Assembly: GCF_014655955.1 (NCBI RefSeq)
Contig: NZ_BNBO01000067.1
Coordinates: 1 to 48,242, forward strand
DNA: 48,242 nt
Direction of reading: 5' to 3'
Origin: Kitasatospora indigofera
Lineage (GTDB): Bacteria; Actinomycetota; Actinomycetes; Streptomycetales; Streptomycetaceae
Shown here: positions 1-6,798 of the stretch, in pieces
Layout of the letters: each line of letters starts with the position of its first letter
Numbering within the stretch: position 1 is the stretch's first letter
The notes under the pieces: model-generated
Databases searched by the model: none
Told to the model about the DNA's origin: nothing
Seen by the model: only the letters and a program-made list of their open reading frames with translations
Position numbers and translations under genes: made by a program

Positions 1-48
1 TTCCAGCCGGGCCTGAGCACCTACCGTCGCGGGGACGCGGCGTCATGA
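1..48 (+). CDS. 3' end of an unidentified gene (partial)
   Basis: The frame starting at base 1 reads F-Q-P-G-L-S-T-Y-R-R-G-D-A-A-S and stops at TGA 46-48. The ATG of the acyl-CoA ligase lies at 45-47, so the two share the sequence ATGA, the usual sign of translational coupling in actinomycete operons. The 15 visible residues do not identify the product. Confidence 0.5.
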   Translation, partial: FQPGLSTYRRGDAAS

Positions 49-1646
49 TCTTCACCGGGCCGCACCCGCCGACCCCCGTCCCCGACACATCGTTCAGCTC
101 GTTCGTGCTGGAGCACGCCCGGCGCCACGCGGACCAGGTCGCGCTCGTCGACGTGAAGGGTGAGGTCTCCTTCACGTACGGGGAACTGCTCGCCGCCGTG
201 GAGCGGGTGGCGGGCGCCCTGCGCACCCGCGGGTTCGGCCCGGGGGACGTACTGGCCCTGCTCGCCCCCAACCTCCCGGAATACCCCGTGGTGTTCCACG
301 CGGCGGCCTCGGCCGGCGGCACCGTGGTGGTGCTCAACCCGCTCGACACCACACCGGACCTCCTCGCCCACCTGAACGGCGCGGGCGCGGTCGTCCTGGT
401 GACGACCGAGGAGCAGGCGGCCAGGGCGGCGGAGCTGGTGGCGGGCAGCAAGCTGCGGGAGGTGGTGGTGTTCGGGCAGGCGCCCGGCACGACGCCGTTC
501 GCGGAGCTGCTGGCCCACGACGACCTCGCCGACGGCCCCGCGTCCGGCACCCTCGCGCCGGGCCCGGCGACCGGCCCGCTCCGGGTCACGGACGTCGACG
601 CGGCCGGCGACGTGGTGGCGCTGCTGCACTCCTCGGGAAGCACAGGACGCCCCAAGGCAGTGATGCTGACCCACCGCAACATGTCCGCCAACGTCCTGCA
701 GACCTGCACGGCCACACCCCTGGACGAGCGGGAGCGGGTCCTGGCGGTGGCACCGTTCCACCACGCCTTCGGGCTCCTGATGGTGATGAACTCCAGCCTG
801 CGCCAGGGCGCCACCGTGGTCACCATGCCGCGCTTCGACCCGCAGGCCTACCTGCAGGCGATCCAGGACCACCGGATCACCCGCCTGTACGTGGTGCCGA
901 CCATCGCCGTGCTCCTCGCCCGCAGCCCCCTCGTCGATCAGTTCGACCTGTCGTCGGTGCGCACCATCGTCTCCGGCGGCGCCGCGCTCGACCCCCGGAT
1001 CGCCCGGATCTGCGAGGAACGGCTCGGCTGCCGCGTCGGGCAGGGGTACGGACTCACCGAGGGCCTGGTGTCGTTCATGCAGATCGACGGATCCCCGGCG
1101 GGATCGGTGGGCCGGGCGACCCCCAACATCGAGTTCAAGATCGTGGACATCACCACCGGCCAGGCCCTGGGCCCCGGCCAGGAAGGTGAAGTCCTGATCC
1201 GCGGCCCGCACGTCATGAAGGGGTACCTCGACGCACCCGAGGCGACGCGCGAGGCACTGGAACCCGACGGATTCCTGCACACCGGCGACCTCGCACGCGC
1301 CGACGGCGACGGCGAACTGTTCCTCGTCGACCGGATCAAGGAACTCATCAAGTACAAGGGCCAGCAGGTCTCACCGGTGGAACTCGAAGCGGTCCTGATG
1401 ACGCACCCCAAGGTCACCGACGCCGCCGTCATCGGCGTACCCGACGAGGAGGCCAGCGAGATCCCCAAGGCGTTCCTCGTGGTGAAGGAGCCCGTCACGG
1501 CCCAGGAGATCATCACCTTCGTCGCCGAACGCGTCGCACCCTACAAGAAGATCCGTCAGGTCCAGTTCATCGACGCCATCCCCCGCACCCCCGTCGGCAA
1601 GACCCAACGCCGCGCCCTGAAGCAGCACCAGGACGCAACCCCGTAA
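45..1646 (+). CDS. AMP-dependent acyl-CoA synthetase (4-coumarate-CoA ligase-like)
   Basis: The 533-residue length is normal for a class I adenylate-forming enzyme that activates a carboxylic acid with ATP and joins it to CoA or a carrier thiol. The adenylate P-loop SSGSTGRPKAVMLTHRN lies near residues 198-214. YGLTEG is near 336, GFLHTGDL starts at 409, the hinge-region D-R-I-K-E-L-I-K-Y-K-G-Q-Q-V follows, and the catalytic lysine motif PVGKTQRRAL is near 519. The start is the ATG inside the upstream gene's stop (ATGA overlap), so it is probably co-translated with that gene. The substrate cannot be read from the sequence; the layout resembles 4CL-type or medium-chain acyl ligases. The dehydrogenase 149 bp downstream on the same strand may act in the same pathway, which is inference. 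Confidence 0.9.
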   Translation: MIFTGPHPPTPVPDTSFSSFVLEHARRHADQVALVDVKGEVSFTYGELLAAVERVAGALRTRGFGPGDVLALLAPNLPEYPVVFHAAASAGGTVVVLNPLDTTPDLLAHLNGAGAVVLVTTEEQAARAAELVAGSKLREVVVFGQAPGTTPFAELLAHDDLADGPASGTLAPGPATGPLRVTDVDAAGDVVALLHSSGSTGRPKAVMLTHRNMSANVLQTCTATPLDERERVLAVAPFHHAFGLLMVMNSSLRQGATVVTMPRFDPQAYLQAIQDHRITRLYVVPTIAVLLARSPLVDQFDLSSVRTIVSGGAALDPRIARICEERLGCRVGQGYGLTEGLVSFMQIDGSPAGSVGRATPNIEFKIVDITTGQALGPGQEGEVLIRGPHVMKGYLDAPEATREALEPDGFLHTGDLARADGDGELFLVDRIKELIKYKGQQVSPVELEAVLMTHPKVTDAAVIGVPDEEASEIPKAFLVVKEPVTAQEIITFVAERVAPYKKIRQVQFIDAIPRTPVGKTQRRALKQHQDATP

Positions 1647-1795
1647 CCCGCCGGACCGTGCGAGGCAGGACCACCCCCGGAACGCCCGGACGGCACGAGG
1701 CGGAGCGGGCCGGGGACCCGCCGGACGGTGGACGATCACCCTCCCGGGCCGGGACCCTCCCGGCCCGGGGCTCGACCAGGATTCAGGAGGACGTC

Positions 1796-2542
1796 ATGAG
1801 TGACCTGTCCGGCAGGACCACGATCGTGGTCGGAGCCAGCCGCGGACTCGGACACGGCATCGCGACATCGCTCGCCGAGGCCGGCGCCCCCGTGGTGGCC
1901 GTCTCCCGCAGCACCGCAGAATTCACCGCCCCCACCAACGGCGAAGGCAGCATCCGGGTCGAGACCGCCGACGCGGCCGACGCCTCGTCAGCCGGCCGCC
2001 TCCTGGACCTCCACGAACCCGACAACGTCGTCCTCGTCGCCGGCGCCAACCCCCACATGCGCCCCCTTCAGCACCACACCTGGGAGTCCTTCTCCGCCAC
2101 CTGGGAGACCGACGTACGGATCACCTTCCACTGGCTGCGGGAGATCCTCCTCAAGCCGCTGCGCCCCGGAGCCCGCGTCATCGCCATCAGCAGCGGCGCC
2201 GCCCTCGCCGGCTCCCCCCTGAGCGGCGGCTACGCCGGCGCGAAGGCCACCCAACGCTTCATCACCGGCTACGCGCAGGACGAAGCACAACGCGCCGCCC
2301 TCGACATCACCTTCACCAGCGTCCTGCCCCGCATGACACCGGCCACCGAACTCGGCCGCACCGCCGCACGCGCCTACGCCGTCCGCGACAACCAGACCCA
2401 GGAGGAATACCTCCGACACATGGGGCCCACACTCACGCCCCAGATCACCGGTGAGGCCATCGTCAACCTCATCCGTACGCAAAGCACTGACATCGCACCC
2501 GCCTACCTCCTCACCGGCGGCGGCCTCAAGCCACTCAACTGA
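1796..2542 (+). CDS. Short-chain dehydrogenase/reductase (SDR)
   Basis: A 248-residue classical SDR. The start is ATG 1796, which has a perfect AGGAGG at 1785-1790; the same frame is open further upstream but lacks a ribosome site. The Rossmann motif GASRGLGHGIA covers residues 13-23, a serine-rich strand (AISSGAAL) lies near 130, and the catalytic Y-x-x-x-K is Y146-A-G-A-K150. The usual NNAG is replaced by VAGAN. It would reduce a ketone or oxidise an alcohol with NAD(P)H; the substrate is unknown. It lies downstream of the acyl-CoA ligase on the same strand and may be co-transcribed with it. Confidence 0.88.
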   Translation: MSDLSGRTTIVVGASRGLGHGIATSLAEAGAPVVAVSRSTAEFTAPTNGEGSIRVETADAADASSAGRLLDLHEPDNVVLVAGANPHMRPLQHHTWESFSATWETDVRITFHWLREILLKPLRPGARVIAISSGAALAGSPLSGGYAGAKATQRFITGYAQDEAQRAALDITFTSVLPRMTPATELGRTAARAYAVRDNQTQEEYLRHMGPTLTPQITGEAIVNLIRTQSTDIAPAYLLTGGGLKPLN

Positions 2543-2768
2543 CGCGCCAGCCACAGCTCGTGGCCTTCACGGTCGCCGGGTGCCTGTCACCGGCGGTGGC
2601 TGCTCCGGGCCCGCGCCCGGCGCCGTCGGATCCGTTCCCGGGCCGGCCAGGCCGGGTGCGGCGTCGGTGCTGGGCCAAGGACCCTGCCACGACCGGTCTG
2701 CCACGGCCCGAGCCAGCTCAGCGTCGTACTCGACGGCACGCTACGGTCGCAGCCGTGGGGCGGCAGGA

Positions 2769-3223
2769 TCAAGCTCCACAGCTGGCGCACCAGGCCGTCC
2801 AGCAGTAGAGGCTGTCGTCCGCCCGTCGATGCCGCGCGCCGGCCGGGCCGGCTCACCCAGGATTCCGGTCGCGATCTCCAGGTCGAACTCCGCGCCCTCC
2901 GCTGCCAGTTCCTGGACCCACAGCGCGCCGGCCTCGGCCGGCTCGGCCCCGTCGGCAGCGGCGAGCGCGTGTCGAAGTGCCTCGGAAGCGACGAAGACCG
3001 TGGGGCCGTCTCCGTCGTCGAGGTCGGCGATGACGACCGGCTCGTCGGCTTCGACGAGCTCCTCGAAGCTGCGACCGGTGAAGATGCTCTCCCACTCGAT
3101 CACCGCTTCAGACGTGTCGAAGTTGCCGAACACGAGCGTCTCGAAGACACCTTCGGGCCCGTGGCCCACAACTGCCGCCGCGGCTTCGTGGTCCGGCGCG
3201 ACGCAGAAGTTGACGATGCTGCA
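2769..3223 (-). pseudogene. Decayed conserved hypothetical gene (lost start, frameshift)
   Basis: On the minus strand the protein-like stretch S-I-V-N-F-C-V-A-P-D-H-E-A starts beside TGC (3221-3223) where an ATG would be expected. No ATG, GTG, TTG or CTG lies between the upstream in-frame stop and GTG 3169, which is already about 18 codons into the conserved-looking part (V-F-E-T-L-V-F-G-N-F-D, E-W-E-S-I-F-T-G-R-S-F-E-E-L). After I-L-G-E near 2845 the frame drifts into low-complexity sequence. A different frame gives D-D-S-L-Y-C-W-T-A-W-C-A-S-C-G-A and a stop at 2769. This suggests a single-base-type frameshift near 2820-2845. I associate the pattern with a small Streptomyces hypothetical family from memory. 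An expressed short form from GTG 3169 (ending at 2741) is the alternative. Confidence 0.5.
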
Positions 3224-3356
3224 GGGATTCGTGCCGGCCGGCCGAGCCGAAGGCCGGGAGGCGCCGCAGGATCAGCCCGGCCGACGGCGGGACCGCCGGG
3301 CCGACCGCCGGACCGATCGACTCCCGGACGGCCCGCACCGCAGGCACCCCCTTGAG

Positions 3357-3362
3357 TAAACT
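3357..3362 (+). promoter_or_regulatory. Leaderless-type -10 box for the HAD gene
   Basis: TAAACT fits the actinomycete -10 consensus TANNNT and ends 6 nt before ATG 3369. Transcription would start at or next to the start codon, and no ribosome site is present. No good -35 is visible. Confidence 0.4.
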
Positions 3363-3368
3363 CCTTCG

Positions 3369-4172
3369 ATGGAACGATTTCGTCTGGTCGCCACCGATCT
3401 CGACGGCACCCTGCTGGACGGGCAGCGCGGTCTCTCCGAGCGCACCCGACGGGCCCTGCGGACCGCCGAGGACGCCGGGGCGGAGGTGGTGCTGGTCACC
3501 GCCCGGCCTCCGCGCTACGTCGACAGGCTCGCCGATGCCTACGGATTGACCGGAACGGCGGTCTGCAGCAACGGCGCCATGGTCTACGACATCGCATCCC
3601 GCACCGTGACCATGTCACGTACGCTCCCCCGGGGCTCGGCCCGCCGCATTGCCGACGCACTGTCAGCGAGCTTTCCCGATATCGGCTTTGCCCTCGAAAC
3701 CGGCCACAAGGTCCTGATCGCACCGGAGTTCGGACTGCGCCACACCGGGGACGGCGCCGCCGAGCACGAGATCCCCAGCAGTGAGCAGCTGTGGGTGACG
3801 GAGGATCCGATCGTCAAACTTCTCGCCTGGTCGGCCCGGGCCCACGCCGACGCCCTGCTCGCCGCCGCCGAGACCTCCCTGGGCCCGGTCGCGTCCTTCA
3901 CCCACTCCGGCGGCGCCGGCCTGCTGGAGGTCAGCGCCTCGGGCGTCACCAAGGCGGGCACGCTGGCCGGGCTCTGCTCGGACCGGGGCATCGGCGCCGA
4001 CGAGGTGGTCGCCTTCGGCGACATGCCCAACGACCTGAGCGTCCTCAGCTGGGCCGGAGCCGGCTACGCGGTGGCCAACGCCCACCCGGCGGTCCTGTCG
4101 GCGGTCACCCGGCACACCCGGTCCAACGAGGAGGACGGCGTGGCAGCCGTGCTGGAGGAGCTCTTCGCCTGA
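3369..4172 (+). CDS. HAD-superfamily Cof-type phosphatase
   Basis: A 267-residue protein of normal length for Cof/YidA-like phosphatases, which hydrolyse small sugar or nucleotide phosphates in the cytoplasm with Mg2+. Motif I is D10-L-D12-G-T, with D10 as nucleophile. Motif II is in the V-L-V-T-A-R-P-P segment. A C2 cap domain fills the middle. The C-terminal lysine is in T-K-A-G-T-L, and motif IV is G-D218-M-P-N-D222. ATG 3369 has no ribosome site but has a TANNNT box directly before it, so a leaderless transcript is likely. A strong hairpin follows the stop. The substrate is not predictable. Confidence 0.9.
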   Translation: MERFRLVATDLDGTLLDGQRGLSERTRRALRTAEDAGAEVVLVTARPPRYVDRLADAYGLTGTAVCSNGAMVYDIASRTVTMSRTLPRGSARRIADALSASFPDIGFALETGHKVLIAPEFGLRHTGDGAAEHEIPSSEQLWVTEDPIVKLLAWSARAHADALLAAAETSLGPVASFTHSGGAGLLEVSASGVTKAGTLAGLCSDRGIGADEVVAFGDMPNDLSVLSWAGAGYAVANAHPAVLSAVTRHTRSNEEDGVAAVLEELFA

Positions 4173-4182
4173 CGGCGCCCCC

Positions 4183-4220
4183 GGGGCCTGCGACTCCGGC
4201 GGCCCCGGAGTCGCGCCCCC
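4183..4220 (+). terminator. Hairpin terminator after the HAD gene
   Basis: Perfect 10-bp arms GCGACTCCGG (4190-4199) and CCGGAGTCGC (4205-4214) enclose a 5-nt loop. Outer GGGGC/GCCCC pairing lengthens the stem. It begins 11 nt after the HAD stop codon. There is no U-tract, as is common in streptomycetes. Confidence 0.65.
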
Positions 4221-4315
4221 TGCCGCTCCCGGCCGCGTCCACGACGGGGTCGGCCCCACCACGGGGCCCATCCTGCGAACACGGCTGCGACGCGCGGGGC
4301 CACGGGGCATCCGAG

Positions 4316-4366
4316 TGCAACTCTATGGTTGCGCCTGCGGAGGTGATGTGCAACTATCGAGTTGCA
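4316..4366 (+). promoter_or_regulatory. Twin inverted-repeat operators
   Basis: Two dyads share the half-site TGCAAC. Site 1 (4316-4333) is TGCAAC-6-GTTGCG. Site 2 (4349-4366) is TGCAACT-ATCG-AGTTGCA with perfect 7-bp arms. Their centres are 33 bp apart, about three helical turns, so two repressor dimers could sit on the same face. They lie 29 bp upstream of a 33-codon ORF. The arrangement fits a MarR- or ArsR-like winged-helix repressor, but no such gene is adjacent and the cognate regulator is unknown. Confidence 0.55.
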
Positions 4367-4394
4367 TCAACGGCGACAGTGAATGGAGTTCCCC

Positions 4395-4496
4395 ATGAGC
4401 GACGCACTGATCGAAGGCGGATCCCCGGCCGCGGTACCCGACGACCTGATCTGGTCCCTGCTGGCGGACCCCGGCTCGTGCGTGGCCGAAGGGTGA
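4395..4496 (+). CDS. 33-residue small ORF behind twin operators
   Basis: ATG 4395 follows a GGAG at 4385-4388 with 6-nt spacing. The frame begins M-S-D-A-L-I-E-G-G-S-P-A-A-V-P and ends with V-A-E-G at TGA 4494-4496. It sits directly downstream of the twin operators, so the promoter is aimed at it. It could be a real small protein, a regulatory leader, or the stump of a longer regulator cut by mutation; the fragment P-D-D-L-I-W-S-L-L-A-D-P-G-S resembles the opening of a helix-turn-helix protein. I do not recognise it. The Cyt-like gene begins 311 bp further on. Confidence 0.4.
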   Translation: MSDALIEGGSPAAVPDDLIWSLLADPGSCVAEG

Positions 4497-4807
4497 CCAC
4501 GGAGGGCCCCCGGTAACGCCCGGCGGCCCCCACCGGCGGCGCCCGGTGCTCCCCGCTCCGGTGGCGCTCCGACCCCGCCGGCATCACCTGCCCCACCCCG
4601 CCCGGCCCGTGTGCCGCCGTGGCCCGTGACCAGCCCGGGCCGGCACCCGGGCCCGCCGTCGGGCGCCGCCCGCGACCCGAACCGTCCACCCGACCGACCC
4701 CGCCCCGCCGTCCCGGGCCGCGGGCCGTCGACGTCGCCCGGGCGGCCACGGCCGGCCCCCAGGACGGGCCACCCTCGACCACCCGCCGCACCGACCAGGA
4801 GAACGCC
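4497..4807 (+). other. Gap before the Cyt-like gene
   Basis: This 311-bp stretch is GC-rich and low in complexity (GGC/CCG runs, small imperfect hairpins). A frame that reads into the Cyt-like gene is open through part of it, but the composition is proline- and arginine-rich and a ribosome site appears only at 4795-4802. I see no gene here. It may be leader sequence linking the regulated promoter at 4316-4366 to the Cyt-like gene. Confidence 0.4.
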
Positions 4808-5512
4808 ATGACACACCGGCCGTCGCACCTCGTCACCGTCGCCCTCCCGGCCGCCAGGGAACATCACTCCAAGGAGATCCTGCACGTCACGCCCCTGCAC
4901 CTGCAGCAGGCGCTGGAGACGGCGGAGGCCTTCCAACAGGCTGACCCCGGCCGGGGCAGGGCCTTCGACCACGCGAGCATCCTGGGGGCCGCGCGGAACC
5001 TGCCCGACAGCACCCTGCTGCGGACCACCGACAGCACGCTGGTCGAGGACACCATCCGGGTCAGCACCCTGGTCACCGAACTCGGCGGTCACCTGTTCTC
5101 GACCCTCCAACTGGACTACACCGACGTCCACTTCAGGAGTCAGGTGAACGCCGCGCTCACCAACGCCCTCACCGGCCTCGCCGAACAGCACGACGACAGC
5201 TGGCTGCACTGGCTGGCCACCGACGGCACCAGCACGGGCTACCGCTACAACCTGTTCCTCGTGCTGCAGAACGAGGAGACGGCCGACAACCTGGCCGCCG
5301 CGCAGATCAGCCTGACCGTCACGGTCGGCCTGCCGAAGCACCGGGTGCTGCGCCTCACCACCGGCGACACGGCCCGCTTCAGCCTGCGCGTCCAGGCCCT
5401 GCATCTCGTCCAGGCCCTGCAGCCCGACCTCGCCCTGCGGGCTCCCGCGCCCCAGCAGTTGGCCTCGGTGCCGCCGCCGGCCACCGGACAGCCGCTCCCC
5501 CACCGCTCCTGA
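4808..5512 (+). CDS. Cyt-like cytolytic (delta-endotoxin) protein
   Basis: A 234-residue protein that aligns along nearly its whole length with Bacillus thuringiensis Cyt1/Cyt2 toxins, which insert into lipid bilayers and lyse insect cells. From memory of Cyt2Aa, matching blocks in order are H-V-T-P-L-H-L-Q-Q-A-L near residues 28-38; A-F-Q near 43; A-R-N-L-P-D-S-T-L-L near 62; A-L-T-N-A-L-T-G-L near 117; S-W-L-H-W-L near 134; Y-R-Y-N-L-F-L-V-L-Q-N-E-E-T near 145-158; and D-T-A-R-F-S-L-R-V-Q-A-L-H-L-V-Q-A-L near 188-204. ATG 4808 has an AGGAGA upstream. The protein begins at the first core strand, so it lacks the N-terminal propeptide of Cyt2 and has no signal peptide. The C-terminal 25 residues are a proline-rich tail. 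Codon use matches the host. Whether it is haemolytic or insecticidal is unknown. Confidence 0.85.
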   Translation: MTHRPSHLVTVALPAAREHHSKEILHVTPLHLQQALETAEAFQQADPGRGRAFDHASILGAARNLPDSTLLRTTDSTLVEDTIRVSTLVTELGGHLFSTLQLDYTDVHFRSQVNAALTNALTGLAEQHDDSWLHWLATDGTSTGYRYNLFLVLQNEETADNLAAAQISLTVTVGLPKHRVLRLTTGDTARFSLRVQALHLVQALQPDLALRAPAPQQLASVPPPATGQPLPHRS

Positions 5513-5696
5513 GAGGCCCCGGGCTGCCGCGGTACGAACGGCGGAAGCCGGCCCACCCGGGCGCGTCCCCCTGGCACGTCTCCCGAGCCCCGGCGCGGGC
5601 GGGACGGGGCGGCGGACGGTGCCCGGGGCGGGACCGCCGGAGCAGCCTGCTCCCGCCGGGCGGCCGGTGGCCGGCCCCGCGCAGGCATGTGCCAGG

Positions 5697-6656
5697 ATGA
5701 CGCCGGTGTCGATGTTGATCCTCAAGCTGCTGCTCGCCCCCGCACTGGTGGTCGCCTCCACCCTGGCCGGCCGCCGTTGGGGGCCGGCGCTGACGGGCAC
5801 CCTGGTGGCCCTGCCGATCGTGGCCGGGCCGATCCTGTTCATCACCTGGCTGGAGCACGGCCGGGAGTTCACGGCGCGGGCCGCCGGGGCCTCGCTGCTC
5901 GGGCTGGTCTCGCTGGCCCTGTTCGCGGTCGTCTTCGCCCGGCTCGCCCGGACGGCGCGGGCCGGACACTGGGCGGTCACCCTGGTGCTGGCCTGGACGG
6001 TCTGCCTGGCCGCGGACCTCGTGCTCGGCCGGCTCTCCGTACCGCCGGCCCTGGCGCTGTGCCTGGCGCTGGCCGCGACGGCCTGCGGGGCGAAGGCGCT
6101 CGGCCGGGCCCGCCCGGCCGAGCTGCCGAGGGCAGCGCCGCCGCCGCGCTGGGACCTCCCGGCCCGCGCCGCGGCGACGGCGCTGCTGGTCACCGCGCTG
6201 ACCACGGCCGCCTCGCACCTCGGGCCCGACCTGACGGGTGTGCTCGCGCCCTTCCCCATCGGCACCAGCGTGGTCGCGACCTTCGCCCTCGCCCAGGGCG
6301 GGGCCGCGGTGGCGGAGGCGACCCTGCGCGGGGTGCTGCGCGGCCTGCTGGGCTTCACCGCCTTCTGCTACCTGGTCGCCGTACTGACCGAACCCCTGGG
6401 CGGCGCGGCCACGTTCGGCATCGCCTTCGTCTGCACGCCGGCCCTGCAACTGGGCCTGGTCCGGGCGCAGGGAGCCCTCGCGGCACGTCGGGCCGCCCCG
6501 GGTGCTCGCCCGGGGGCGGCCTCCGTCGACGGCTCACCCGGGGGGACGCCGACCGGCGGGCTCGCCCCGTCCCCGCCCTCGTCCCCGTCGGCCGCCTCCG
6601 GTCCTCACGGCGGGTTGTCGTCCACCGCCGCGGAAGGCCGCCTGCCGTCCCCCTGA
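5697..6656 (+). CDS. Polytopic membrane protein with internal duplication
   Basis: A 319-residue protein starting at ATG 5697; a second possible start is ATG 5712. Hydrophobic stretches suggest about eight to ten membrane segments up to residue 265, followed by a disordered Gly/Pro/Ser tail. Two halves share a motif: W-G-P-A-L-T-G-T-L-V-A-L-P-I near residues 28-41 and L-G-P-D-L-T-G-V-L-A-P-F-P-I near 176-189, each followed by a phenylalanine-bearing helix and an A-R/L-R-G segment. This is an inverted- or tandem-repeat architecture, as in many small transporters. I do not recognise the family. It converges with the giant effector gene and a strong hairpin separates them. Confidence 0.75.
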   Translation: MTPVSMLILKLLLAPALVVASTLAGRRWGPALTGTLVALPIVAGPILFITWLEHGREFTARAAGASLLGLVSLALFAVVFARLARTARAGHWAVTLVLAWTVCLAADLVLGRLSVPPALALCLALAATACGAKALGRARPAELPRAAPPPRWDLPARAAATALLVTALTTAASHLGPDLTGVLAPFPIGTSVVATFALAQGGAAVAEATLRGVLRGLLGFTAFCYLVAVLTEPLGGAATFGIAFVCTPALQLGLVRAQGALAARRAAPGARPGAASVDGSPGGTPTGGLAPSPPSSPSAASGPHGGLSSTAAEGRLPSP

Positions 6657-6754
6657 ACGTCCGGGCGACGTACGGCCTCCGCGCCGCTCCCGGGGGCGAC
6701 AGCCGGCGGCCGGTGCGCCGGCACCGGCACCGGCCGCGACGGCCGCTCGCCCGG

Positions 6755-6792
6755 CGTGCCGTCAGGGCGAGGAGCCCCGCCCTGACGGCACG
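6755..6792. terminator. Bidirectional terminator hairpin
   Basis: Perfect 15-bp arms at 6755-6769 and 6778-6792 (GTCAGGGCG pairing with CGCCCTGAC at the core) enclose an 8-nt loop. It lies between the converging membrane-protein gene (stop 6656) and giant effector gene (stop 6799), 7 nt from the latter, so it can end transcription from both sides. Confidence 0.75.
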
Positions 6793-6798
6793 GCAGGA

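Noticed and set aside
2550..2594. Small hairpins after the SDR stop as a terminator
   Set aside because: Stems are only 5-7 bp with a bulge, much weaker than the other hairpins in the window.
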